Made by a program: the position numbers and the translations under genes. This document shows, piece by piece, positions 25,951-33,845 of a stretch of 64,000 nucleotides of DNA. The DNA lies in contig DASXVS010000046.1 of NCBI GenBank assembly GCA_036504095.1, positions 62,001 through 126,000 on the forward strand. Reading direction: 5' to 3'. This DNA is from Armatimonadota bacterium. GTDB lineage: Bacteria; Armatimonadota; DTGP01; JAKQQT01. Below the pieces are notes generated by a model. It was given only the letters and a program-made list of their open reading frames with translations. It was not told where the DNA came from and made no database searches. Positions within the stretch are counted from its first letter, which is position 1. Each line of letters begins with the position of its first letter.

Positions 25951-26790
25951 TTATCCTGGAGGCAGGCTCTCCCGCCGCAGCACGGCGCCCGTGTCGGCGT
26001 CCTCGATGATCACTTCCACCCCGGTTTCGCTCACCTCGAACCGGTACACCGCGATGGGCTCCGTCTGTACGAAGTCGCGCCCCGTATAGTACGGCGATGA
26101 GAGGTTCACCGTGTGAATCGGCGTATCGCCGGCGTATTCCGTGCCGATCAGGCCATCCGTGGCAAGCGGGGAATGGGTGTGGCCGCAGATCCAGACGACC
26201 GGCTTTCCGGCGGACCGGACCAGCGCGCGCACCCGGGCGCTGCAGCCGACGCTGAAAAAGGGATCGCTGGACAGGAAGCAGTTGCGCCCTTCCGCGGCGC
26301 CGACGGTTCCCGAAAGCGGCGCGTGGCAGAAGGCGATAACCGGGCCCTTGGCGCGCTCGAGCGCGCTCTCCAGAATCGGCAGCGAGTCGCGTATATCCAC
26401 CGAACAGCCGTCGATATCGCGGTCGGTGGAAAGGAAGGCCATCGTCACGGGCCCGGCAGTCCGGATGTACGACGGCGCCTTCAGGCCGAGCGCCATGCAA
26501 AATCGTTTCCTGGCGTCATCGTCGGGGCCGGTGTGGTATTCGTGATTGCCCATTATTGCCACCAGGGGCATGGGCAGGCGCTCCGCATAGGCGCGGAGTT
26601 CCGCATACTGCTCGGGAAGGCCCGCGTTAGTGAGGTCGCCCGGCGCCGCGAGGAATGCGGCGTCTTTGTGCCGGGCGGCGCCCCGGAACGCCGTCTCCAG
26701 GCGCGCGCGGTCATTCGCGCCAATGTGCAGATCGCCCAGGGCGACGAATGTGAGTGCAGGGGCCGAATCGGTGGAGGGGCGAGCGTTCAT
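25951..26790 (-). CDS. Calcineurin-like metallophosphoesterase
   Basis: 279 residues with the complete two-metal phosphoesterase set: GDLHIG near residue 20, GDLTNAG near 51, GNHEY near 81 and CGHTH near 202. No signal peptide is obvious, so it is probably cytoplasmic. The substrate is unknown (class III cyclic nucleotide phosphodiesterase-like enzymes share this layout). The C-terminal part (YRFEVSETGVEVIIEDADTG) is a small beta domain. It is followed by repeat DNA; the dienelactone hydrolase gene lies upstream on the same strand, 22 bases away. Confidence 0.92.
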   Translation of the reverse strand: MNARPSTDSAPALTFVALGDLHIGANDRARLETAFRGAARHKDAAFLAAPGDLTNAGLPEQYAELRAYAERLPMPLVAIMGNHEYHTGPDDDARKRFCMALGLKAPSYIRTAGPVTMAFLSTDRDIDGCSVDIRDSLPILESALERAKGPVIAFCHAPLSGTVGAAEGRNCFLSSDPFFSVGCSARVRALVRSAGKPVVWICGHTHSPLATDGLIGTEYAGDTPIHTVNLSSPYYTGRDFVQTEPIAVYRFEVSETGVEVIIEDADTGAVLRRESLPPG

Positions 26791-26812
26791 TCTCCTTTCA
26801 ATATGCGACGGA

Positions 26813-27604
26813 TCACCCCTCCTTTTTGAATATCTCGGCGAAAAAGGCCTTCATCGCCTCCCAAGAGCGGCGGTCGGCCTCCGCGTTATAGGCAGCGCCC
26901 TTGGAGTTATCCGAACCGGCTTCGGGGTTGGTGAACGAGTGGACGGCGTGGCTGTACAGGACGATCTGGTAGTCGACGCCGGCGTCTTTCATCTCCTGGT
27001 TCAGGGCCATGACCTGCGTGAGGGGCGAAAACGGGTCGTCGGCGCCGTGGAGGATGAGCACCTTGCCCTTGATGTTCTTCGCGTCCTGCGGCGTGGGGGT
27101 GTCCAGCCCGCCATGGAAGGTGACTACTCCGGCCACGTCCGCCCCGCTCCGGGCCAGTTCCAGCGCGGCCGAACCACCGAAGCAGTACCCGATGGCGGCG
27201 ACGCGCCTGGGATCCACCATCTTGTTGGCAAGCAAGGCATCCATCGCGGCCCTCATCCTCGCGCGAAGCAGCGGGCGATCGGCCTTCAGCGCGCCGGCGA
27301 GCTTGCCGGCGTCGTCGGCGTTTGCCGCCCGAACCCCCTTGCCATAAAGGTCCACCGCGAGGGCCACGTAGCCGAGTTTGGCCAGCGCCTCCGCCTTAGA
27401 GCGCGAGAACGGCCCTTCGCCCAGCCAGTCGTGGGCTACGAGGATACCGGGGCGCCTGGCCGATGTGGCGTCGTCCCAGGAGATCGTGCCCCGCATCGTG
27501 AGCCCCGCTGATGAGTATTCGATCGGCTTCGAGACTATCTTCGCGTGGGCCATGGTCCCTCCCAGCGCCAGCGCCAGAACATACGCAACACTCCGCAATC
27601 GCAT
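26813..27604 (-). CDS. Exported dienelactone hydrolase family protein
   Basis: 263 residues: signal peptide (LALALGGTMAHA), then an alpha/beta hydrolase of the dienelactone hydrolase group. The Cys nucleophile is in GYCFGGSAA, the acid in LHGADDPFSP and the base His in SHAVHSFTNP, the expected Cys-Asp-His triad. It probably acts in the periplasm on an ester or lactone; the substrate is unknown. GGGGA stands before the ATG. It is upstream of the phosphoesterase gene with a 22-base gap. Confidence 0.92.
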   Translation of the reverse strand: MRLRSVAYVLALALGGTMAHAKIVSKPIEYSSAGLTMRGTISWDDATSARRPGILVAHDWLGEGPFSRSKAEALAKLGYVALAVDLYGKGVRAANADDAGKLAGALKADRPLLRARMRAAMDALLANKMVDPRRVAAIGYCFGGSAALELARSGADVAGVVTFHGGLDTPTPQDAKNIKGKVLILHGADDPFSPLTQVMALNQEMKDAGVDYQIVLYSHAVHSFTNPEAGSDNSKGAAYNAEADRRSWEAMKAFFAEIFKKEG

Positions 27605-27624
27605 TCTTGTTCCCCGAAGACCGT

Positions 27625-27655
27625 GGGGGCCGGCGAACGTTACATGCCGGCCCCC
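27625..27655 (-). terminator. Hairpin between the ScyD-like and dienelactone hydrolase genes
   Basis: GGGGGCCGGC and GCCGGCCCCC form a perfect 10-base-pair stem with an 11-base loop. There is no T-run, so it is a terminator only in shape. Confidence 0.5.
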
Positions 27656-27667
27656 AACCGCTTCAAC

Positions 27668-28765
27668 TTACAGTCCGACTACCTTGAGCAACTCGCCTGA
27701 GACCGTGCCGGCTCCCGGCAGGATCCCGTTATTCGTTACGTAGGCGGTCCCGTCCGGCGCGAAGCAAAGCCCGGTCGGGAAATTGAGCCCGTCCAGCACC
27801 TTGGTGGCGGCGCCGTTTTTAGCGATCGACCAGATGGCGCCGCTCCCCGGTACGAACGGCGGGCCAGGATTGGGGTTGGGAGTGGCGAACTGAAGGATGT
27901 ACAACTGGCCGGAAGGCGAATAGGCCGGCGAGATGGGCATCGTGATCGTGCCGGTCGGAACGAGGGTATGGTGCCCCTCACCATCGACCATTTCCACTCT
28001 GCCATTCGCAAAGCCGGATCTGCCGTTCCCGAAGAGGCATACTACCAGGCCGCCGAAACTGCGCCCTCTCTGGTATCTGCCTTCGTCGCGAGGTGATCTT
28101 CTTACGGCGATTCCGGTAACCGTGGGATCGCCCGGGAACTGGACGAAGAGGGATGCGTCACCGTTCGGTGCGACGCGCCACACTCCGTTGGCGCCGCCGT
28201 CCGCAACATACAGTTGCCCATCCGCGCCCACCGTCATTGCGAACGGGTTGGTATCCGGCGCCGATCCGACGGATAGATCGTTGGACTCCGCCAGCAAGGA
28301 AGTGAACGTTCGCGTCCGGCTTCCGACCACTTTCAGGATCGGGGACGAAATGAGGTCGCCTGCAACGCCGTTGAGGGGATCGTAGATCGCCTGTGCGATG
28401 TAAAGGCTGCCGTGCCAGAACGCGAGGCCGGATGGGCCGACGGAGGCGCCTTCATCGAAACGGGAGAGGAGCCCGGTCGCGACCGGGGAGACAGTTCCGT
28501 CCGGGGATACCTTGACAACACCGCCGGACTTGTTGAACGGAGCCCCGTCCAGGAGAGGATCGGTGGGGGCGGCGTGCCCGGAGAGGGCAACGTACACCCA
28601 GCCATCGGGGCCAACGACTGCCTGTTTGGGTGCATCGAGCCCGGTAGCGACAACAGTAGCCGTTGGGGCAGCCCACGCGTGGGTCACTGCCGTTGCGAGG
28701 GTTGCTGCGCACACGAAGGGTATCAAGGCGGCGTAACGCGCGGTGCGCAAAGCCATTTGGTTCAT
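27668..28765 (-). CDS. ScyD/ScyE family secreted beta-propeller protein
   Basis: 365 residues with a signal peptide (to about HAWAAP, residue 33) and NHL/SMP30-like propeller blades: GLDAPKQAVVGPDGWVYVAL, GPSGLAFWHGSLYIAQ, PFAMTVGADGQLYVADGGAN, and FPTGLCFAPDGTAYVTNNG. This is the pattern of ScyD/ScyE-family proteins, named for the cyanobacterial scytonemin cluster but widespread. The blade near residues 215-240 (RRSPRDEGRYQRGRSFGG) is atypical and may be a local frameshift pair or simply divergent. GGAGG lies eight bases before the ATG. The function here is unknown. Confidence 0.88.
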   Translation of the reverse strand: MNQMALRTARYAALIPFVCAATLATAVTHAWAAPTATVVATGLDAPKQAVVGPDGWVYVALSGHAAPTDPLLDGAPFNKSGGVVKVSPDGTVSPVATGLLSRFDEGASVGPSGLAFWHGSLYIAQAIYDPLNGVAGDLISSPILKVVGSRTRTFTSLLAESNDLSVGSAPDTNPFAMTVGADGQLYVADGGANGVWRVAPNGDASLFVQFPGDPTVTGIAVRRSPRDEGRYQRGRSFGGLVVCLFGNGRSGFANGRVEMVDGEGHHTLVPTGTITMPISPAYSPSGQLYILQFATPNPNPGPPFVPGSGAIWSIAKNGAATKVLDGLNFPTGLCFAPDGTAYVTNNGILPGAGTVSGELLKVVGL

Positions 28766-28928
28766 CTAACGTACCTCCTGATCAACAGCCGCCCGGGATT
28801 GGGCCGGCTGGAACGGAAGTATCACACCTCTCAGGGGCATGAAGTTCCGGCTGGGGGCGTCCATCGTTCAATCACGGTCCGGCGCACCGCCGTGCCGCCG
28901 AGAACGAACGTGCGCAATTCCCCGCTCA

Positions 28929-28958
28929 TTGACCCCCACCGCCCGTGGGGCGTAGGAT
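28929..28958 (+). promoter_or_regulatory. Candidate promoter of glcF, leaderless
   Basis: TTGACC (28929-28934), 18-base spacer, TAGGAT (28953-28958). The ATG follows after seven bases, so the message would start at the start codon. A weak AGGA overlaps the -10 box. Confidence 0.45.
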
Positions 28959-28965
28959 GCACGTA

Positions 28966-30252
28966 ATGGAGCAAACAGCCACCAATTCACCCGCGCCGGT
29001 CCGGTCGTTCTACGACGGCCTGCTGGACTGCGTTCACTGCGGTTTCTGCCTCGATGTGTGCCCAACGTATGCCGAGACGGGCAACGAGGCGGAGAGCCCG
29101 CGCGGACGCATCTACCTGATGCGCGCCGTCGAGGAGGGCGTTCGGGAGCTGGACGCGTCGGCGGTGGAGCACCTATCGCGCTGCGTCGGGTGCCGCGCCT
29201 GCGAGACCGCCTGCCCGAGCGGCGTCGCGTATGGCGGGCTGATCGAGATTCAGAGGCAGCGCATTCGCCTGGCCGGTATGGACCCGAAACCGATTTCGCG
29301 AGCGAAACGCCTGCTGCTCTGGACGCTGACGGACGAGCGCCGCGCGGCCCTCGCGATGGGGCCGGCGGCCTGGGCCGGGCGCATTCTGGGCGCGGGCCGA
29401 AACGTGATACCGGCGCTGTTCACCCGCCTGCTGGGCGGTACCGAGCCGATGAACCTGCACCACCCGGTAGCTCCCCTGGCGCACGGCGTCCCCCGGCGCA
29501 CACCGCCCGCCGGCAGGAAGCGGGCGACCGTGGCGATGCTGTCCGGCTGCGTGATGAACGTCCTGTATCACGATGTGAATATGGCGACGATCCGCGTGCT
29601 GGCCGCGAACGGTTGCGAGGTGCTGATTCCCAAAGGCCACCAATGCTGCGGCGCCTTGCACGCTCACAACGGCGAACTGGACCGGGCGAAGGAGATGGCG
29701 AAGAAGACGATCGCCGCGTTTGAGAGGGTGGACGTCGAGGCGATCGTGGTGAACAGCGCGGGCTGCGGGTCCACGATGAAGGAGTACGGCCACCTGCTGG
29801 GCGACGATCCGGCCTGGGCCGCCCGCGCGGCGGCGTTCAGCGCCAAGGTGAAGGACGTCAACGAGTTCCTGGACGCGCTCGGCCTCACCCAGCCCCTCAA
29901 CCCGGTCCGCGCCGTAGCGACCTACCACGATGCGTGCCACCTCGGCCACGCGCAGGGCATACGGATGGCCCCTCGCCGCCTGATGGCGCAGGTTCCCGGC
30001 CTCACGCTGCTGCCGCTCGAGGAATCCGAGCTCTGCTGCGGAAGCGCGGGCATCTACAATTTCCTGGAGCCCGATATGGCCGGCCGTTTGCAACGCCGCA
30101 AGGTGGACAACATCCTGGCGACCGGCGCGCAGATGGTCATCACGGCCAACCCGGGCTGCCTGAGCTGGATCAACGACGGCCTGCTGAAGCACGGCGAGAA
30201 CCTGGAAGTGCTTCACCCGGTGGAGATACTGGACCGGGCGCTGGGGGTGTAG
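28966..30252 (+). CDS. glcF: Glycolate oxidase iron-sulfur subunit
   Basis: 428 residues. GlcF passes electrons from glycolate (or lactate-type substrates) oxidation with the FAD subunits GlcD/GlcE. Two 4Fe-4S motifs lie at the N-terminus: CVHCGFCLDVCPTY near residue 24 and CVGCRACETACPSGV near 75. Two CCG domains follow with GHQCCGALHAHNG and SELCCGSAGIYN, plus HDACHLGHAQG. No glcD or glcE gene is in the window, so the partner must be elsewhere. The chosen ATG at 28966 begins MEQTATNSPAP. Confidence 0.93.
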   Translation: MEQTATNSPAPVRSFYDGLLDCVHCGFCLDVCPTYAETGNEAESPRGRIYLMRAVEEGVRELDASAVEHLSRCVGCRACETACPSGVAYGGLIEIQRQRIRLAGMDPKPISRAKRLLLWTLTDERRAALAMGPAAWAGRILGAGRNVIPALFTRLLGGTEPMNLHHPVAPLAHGVPRRTPPAGRKRATVAMLSGCVMNVLYHDVNMATIRVLAANGCEVLIPKGHQCCGALHAHNGELDRAKEMAKKTIAAFERVDVEAIVVNSAGCGSTMKEYGHLLGDDPAWAARAAAFSAKVKDVNEFLDALGLTQPLNPVRAVATYHDACHLGHAQGIRMAPRRLMAQVPGLTLLPLEESELCCGSAGIYNFLEPDMAGRLQRRKVDNILATGAQMVITANPGCLSWINDGLLKHGENLEVLHPVEILDRALGV

Positions 30253-30255
30253 GGG

Positions 30256-30305
30256 TGCCCCCTCCCCCAGCCCCTCCCCCGCGCTGCGGGGGCGGGGAGC
30301 CGGAA
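30256..30305 (+). repeat. GC-rich palindromic repeat, copy 1
   Basis: Begins CCCCCTCCCCCAGCCCC and folds as CCCCCGC-GCT-GCGGGGG, ending GGGGAGCCGGAA. It starts four bases after the glcF stop. Copies flank the DUF559 gene on both sides (see 30686 and 30809). Confidence 0.85.
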
Positions 30306-30408
30306 TCACGGCGTAGATCGCAAGGACAGACCTACCGATAGGCTCATTCAGCAGGCTCGTTGCTTCCGCAAGGAGCCGACGCCCGCCGAGCACGATCTCT
30401 GGAATCGA

Positions 30409-30759
30409 TTGCGGCGGCGCCAGGTATGCGGCGCGCATTTCCGGCGGCAGCACCCCATGGGCCGCTTCATTACCGACTTCTACTGCGACGACGCACGCCT
30501 CGTGATTGAAGTGGACGGCGCCGTTCACTTGGAAGCCTCCCAGCGGGAGCGTGACGACGCCCGGGACGCCGCGATGCGGAAGTTCGAGTTGGAGGTCTTA
30601 CGCTTCACGAACACCGACGTGCTATCGGATATCGAAGCCGTGGTTGAGACGATTGCCAGGTATGTCGAAGCGCACCGGTACGGAGCCCCCTCCCCCAGCC
30701 CCTCCCCCAGCCCCTCCCCCGCGCTGCGGAGGAGGGGAGCCGAAACGGGCAACCAGTAG
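30409..30759 (+). CDS. DUF559 nuclease-like protein, start unresolved
   Basis: A Vsr/PD-(D/E)XK-type fold of the DUF559 family (putative endonucleases). Visible: HFRRQHPMGRFITDFYCDDA, then LVIEVDGAVHLE with the EVDG acidic core, and FELEVLRFTNTDVLSD. Family similarity runs upstream to about 30343 (CFRKEPTPAEHDLWNRLRRR), yet no ATG, GTG or TTG lies in that part; the first is a TTG at 30409, in the middle of the conserved helix. The reading frame is the same as glcF with no further stop. The C-terminus (GAPSPSPSPSPSPALRRRG) is the translated downstream repeat. It may be a decayed gene or use a rare start such as ATT at 30346. Confidence 0.75.
   Translation: MRRRQVCGAHFRRQHPMGRFITDFYCDDARLVIEVDGAVHLEASQRERDDARDAAMRKFELEVLRFTNTDVLSDIEAVVETIARYVEAHRYGAPSPSPSPSPSPALRRRGAETGNQ
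30686..30746 (+). repeat. GC-rich palindromic repeat, copy 2
   Basis: Same orientation as copy 1, with an extra CCCCAGCCCCTC unit. It codes for the C-terminal SPSPSP stretch of the DUF559 gene and ends GGGGAGCCGAAA. Confidence 0.85.
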
Positions 30760-30808
30760 GTCTGCGACAGAACGCGGTGTGGGTGGCTGCAGGAGGAGTT
30801 CATTCCGG

Positions 30809-30856
30809 GTTCCCCCGCTCCCGCAGCGCGGGGGAGGGGGTTAGGGGGAGGGGGCA
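30809..30856 (-). repeat. GC-rich palindromic repeat, copy 3, inverted
   Basis: GGTTCCCCCGCTCCCGCAG followed by CGCGGGGGAGGGGGTTAGGG is the reverse complement of copies 1 and 2. It lies between the DUF559 gene and mnmG. Confidence 0.85.
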
Positions 30857-30865
30857 ACTCCCGTC

Positions 30866-30871
30866 TATCAT
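30866..30871 (+). promoter_or_regulatory. Candidate -10 box of mnmG, leaderless
   Basis: TATCAT ends six bases before the mnmG ATG. There is no -35 match in the GC-rich repeat upstream and no ribosome site. Confidence 0.35.
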
Positions 30872-30877
30872 GCCCGT

Positions 30878-32866
30878 ATGAGTTCGGACCGGGAATACGA
30901 CGTCATCGTGATCGGCGGGGGGCACGCGGGGTGCGAGGCCGCGCTCGCGTCCGCGCGCATGGGGCGCAGCACGCTGCTCGTGACGCTTTCGAGGGCAAGC
31001 ATCGCCACGATGCCGTGCAACTGCTCCATCGGCGGGCCTGCCAAGGGCATCGTCGTGCGCGAGATCGACGCGCTGGGCGGGCAGATGGGCATTACGTCGG
31101 ACGCCACGACGACGCACATCCGGATGCTCAACACCGCCAAAGGGCCGGCCGTCCAATGCCTCCGCGCCCAGTGCGACAAGTCGCTCTATCACCGGCACAT
31201 GCTGGACGCCATCGAGAACCAGCCAAACCTGGAGGTGTTGGAGGACGAGGTCGTCGGATTGCTGACTGAGGAGGCAGGAGGCAGGAGACAGGAGACAGGA
31301 TCCAAGGGCCAGGAGTCAGGATTCAGGATTCAGGATTCAGCGGGGCCAATCCGGATTCTGGGGATTATCACCCGACTCAACGGCGAAGTTGCGGCGAAGG
31401 CGGTTGTACTGACGACTGGTACGTTTTTACGGGGTCTGATGCACTCCGGCGATGTGAAGACGGTCGGAGGCCGGGTTGACGAGGACGCATCATATCCGCT
31501 CTCCGAAGCCCTGAAAGCGCTGGGGTTCGACCTGGGCCGGTTCAAGACCGGGACGCCGCCGCGCGTGGCGAAGGAGTCAGTCGACTACTCGAAGGCCGAG
31601 GAACAGCAGTCGGATCCCCAACCGCTCTGGTTTTCGTTCACCGCCGAGCCTCTGGAGCGTCCCGGCCTGCTGAGCAACTGGCTCACGTTCACGAACGAGG
31701 CGACGCACGAGGTCATACGCCGCAATCTTCACCTCAGCGCGATGTACGGAGGTCACATCGAGGGTATCGGCCCGCGCTATTGCCCCAGCATCGAGGACAA
31801 GGTCGTCCGCTTCCCGCACCACGACCGCCACAACGTCTTCCTGGAGCAGGAGGGCTGGGACACCAACAGCATCTACGTACAGGGAATGAGCACAAGCCTG
31901 CCCGCCGAAGTGCAGGTGGAATATCTCCACACGATGCCGGGGCTGGAGGAAGCGGTGATGCTCCGGCCCGGTTACGCGGTCGAGTATGACGTGGTGTTCC
32001 CCCAGCAGTTGTACCCCACGCTGGAGACCAAGCGCGTCGGGGGGCTGTTCACGGCGGGGCAGATCAACGGCACCAGCGGTTACGAGGAAGCGGCGGGCCA
32101 GGGGCTCGTCGCCGGGATCAACGCGGCACGCCTGGCCTGGGGCGAGCCGCCCATGGTGCTGCGTCGCGATGAATCGTACATCGGGGTGATGATCGACGAT
32201 CTCGTGACGAAGGGCGTCAATGAGCCGTACCGCCTGCTCACAAGCCGGGCGGAACGCCGGATGCTGTTGCGCCACGACAACGCCGACCTCCGCCTCACCG
32301 CGATCGGTCGCGAGGTCGGTCTTGTCGATGATACGCGCTGGGGGTTGTTCGAAGCGCGGCGGGACTGGATCGCAGGCGAGGAGCGGCACCTTTTCAGCAC
32401 GGTGGTGACGCCTACCGCCGCGGTGCTCGCATGGCTGGCGGAGCGCGGACAGCCGCCGATGGCGCAGCCGACCACTCTGGGCGACCTGCTGAAACGGAAC
32501 GGCCTTTCGTACCACGATATATGCGACCTTGAGCGCGTGGTACCAGGCAATGCGCGGGAATTGCCGGCGTTCAGGCCTCAGTCCTCCGATGTCGAGACAT
32601 TGAGCGTCAGCATCAAGTATTCCGGCTATATCGAGCGGGAAAGGCTGGAAGCGTCACGGCAGAAGGGCATGGAGGACCGCGCCATCCCGCCGGATATCGA
32701 CTACACGGCGATTCGCGGCCTCAGCAACGAAGGCATTCATAACCTCGGCGCGGTCCGCCCGCTGACAGTGGGGCAGGCGTCCAGAATACCGGGGCTCACC
32801 CCCGCCGATATATCGGTGCTCCTGGTTGTGCTGGATGCGAGAGGGCGCGCCGCCGCGCAAGCGTGA
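30878..32866 (+). CDS. mnmG: tRNA uridine-5-carboxymethylaminomethyl modification enzyme MnmG with a repeat-derived insertion
   Basis: FAD protein that, with MnmE, modifies U34 of several tRNAs. The FAD site [15 protein letters not shown], the [10 protein letters not shown] block, [10 protein letters not shown] and [21 protein letters not shown] are all intact, and the C-terminal helical domain is complete. The length of 662 residues exceeds the usual 610-630. Residues about 131-155 ([20 protein letters not shown]) are the in-frame translation of a heptamer array (31268-31343) in the surface region after VVGLL. No ribosome site; see the -10 entry. No mnmE gene in the window. Confidence 0.96.
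   Translation: MSSDREYDVIVIGGGHAGCEAALASARMGRSTLLVTLSRASIATMPCNCSIGGPAKGIVVREIDALGGQMGITSDATTTHIRMLNTAKGPAVQCLRAQCDKSLYHRHMLDAIENQPNLEVLEDEVVGLLTEEAGGRRQETGSKGQESGFRIQDSAGPIRILGIITRLNGEVAAKAVVLTTGTFLRGLMHSGDVKTVGGRVDEDASYPLSEALKALGFDLGRFKTGTPPRVAKESVDYSKAEEQQSDPQPLWFSFTAEPLERPGLLSNWLTFTNEATHEVIRRNLHLSAMYGGHIEGIGPRYCPSIEDKVVRFPHHDRHNVFLEQEGWDTNSIYVQGMSTSLPAEVQVEYLHTMPGLEEAVMLRPGYAVEYDVVFPQQLYPTLETKRVGGLFTAGQINGTSGYEEAAGQGLVAGINAARLAWGEPPMVLRRDESYIGVMIDDLVTKGVNEPYRLLTSRAERRMLLRHDNADLRLTAIGREVGLVDDTRWGLFEARRDWIAGEERHLFSTVVTPTAAVLAWLAERGQPPMAQPTTLGDLLKRNGLSYHDICDLERVVPGNARELPAFRPQSSDVETLSVSIKYSGYIERERLEASRQKGMEDRAIPPDIDYTAIRGLSNEGIHNLGAVRPLTVGQASRIPGLTPADISVLLVVLDARGRAAAQA
31268..31343. repeat. 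Heptamer array inside mnmG
   Basis: Units CAGGAGG, CAGGAGA and then ATTCAGG, several copies each, with a short spacer. The total length is compatible with the reading frame on both sides. Confidence 0.88.
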
Positions 32867-32875
32867 GCCGCCGGC

Positions 32876-33811
32876 CTACGGGTACAGCACTCCGTGGACG
32901 TTCGCTGAAACGAGCTTGACGTCCGGATTGATGGTCTTGGTCGTCGTCAGGAGGGTGGTGAGCGTGTAGCCGTGCTGCACCGGGCCGAGGAATGGGACGT
33001 ACCAGTAGTAGTCCTTGCCGCTCAGCAACGGGAAGCTGCTGTAATTCAGCGTCACCTTGTAGGCGTTATCGAAGATGTGTACACCATCGGCGATGGTGAC
33101 CGATACGGGTCCGGAGACGCTGGCATTGTACGAAACCGTCACCGGCGAGGGCGCGGCGGGGCTGGTCGCCGTCGTCGTTCCGCTCCACGTCGTTCCATTC
33201 TGCAGAGGGTATTTGGCAACGATGAGCGGCGGAGAGAACGAGGTTACGTTGCCGCCGAGCACGAGCTGGGTTGCCTGAACGGACGCCGGCGTGTCCGTCG
33301 CGTCCGTGACCTGAAGCAGATGCTGCACGGCGCCGTCGGACGCGGTCACCTCGTAAACGTTGTTGTAGGTGACTCCGCCCACTGTCTCGGAGATCGGCCC
33401 TGTAATGACGTTCGATTCGTCGGGGAGGCCGGTTCCGGGCCCCGTCGTGGCGGCGCCGGTGGCGTCATACTTCCGGACGGTGTACGAATTGCCGTTCTCC
33501 AGGAGCATCCCCGTGGATTTCGCCGGCCACGCGGCGGTCGAGAGGCCTCCGGCCCGGCGCGCGACCCGCAACGCGTCCAGAATTGTGATTCTACCGTCGC
33601 CGAAACTGCCGCCGTTGTAGTCGTTCACCGGGGCGACGTCACCGTTTCGCCGCATCGTATCATCGACGGGCGTGAACCCGGCCGCCGCCTGCAGCAGGAC
33701 AACCGCGTCCCGGTAGTCCACCGCGCCATCGCCGTTCGCATCGCCATAGACCGGCGCCGCGTGTGCGCACGCTGCCCCGAGGATAACCGCCGCCGCCGCA
33801 ATGATTCTCAA
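32876..33811 (-). CDS. Secreted dockerin-first protein A
   Basis: 311 residues: signal peptide (IIAAAAVILGAACAHA), two dockerin-type calcium loops at the N-terminus (GDANGDGAVDYRDAVVLL and GGSFGDGRITILDAL), then about 240 residues of beta-rich sequence that I do not recognise, ending with VKLVSANVHGVLYP. The neighbour at 33846 is a clear paralog over its full length, with conserved YYWFVPFLGPVQHGY-type and GVLYP blocks. The dockerin domain at the front of the mature protein is uncommon. Probably exported and calcium-bound; function unknown. Confidence 0.85.
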   Translation of the reverse strand: MRIIAAAAVILGAACAHAAPVYGDANGDGAVDYRDAVVLLQAAAGFTPVDDTMRRNGDVAPVNDYNGGSFGDGRITILDALRVARRAGGLSTAAWPAKSTGMLLENGNSYTVRKYDATGAATTGPGTGLPDESNVITGPISETVGGVTYNNVYEVTASDGAVQHLLQVTDATDTPASVQATQLVLGGNVTSFSPPLIVAKYPLQNGTTWSGTTTATSPAAPSPVTVSYNASVSGPVSVTIADGVHIFDNAYKVTLNYSSFPLLSGKDYYWYVPFLGPVQHGYTLTTLLTTTKTINPDVKLVSANVHGVLYP

Positions 33812-33845
33812 TATCGCCCCCTGCCCTCGCCTGACCGGCGCTCGC

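Noticed and set aside
28020-28110. Frameshift pair in the ScyD-like gene
   Set aside because: The blade near residue 215-240 looks odd, but neither alternative frame gives a better family match, so I leave it as divergence.
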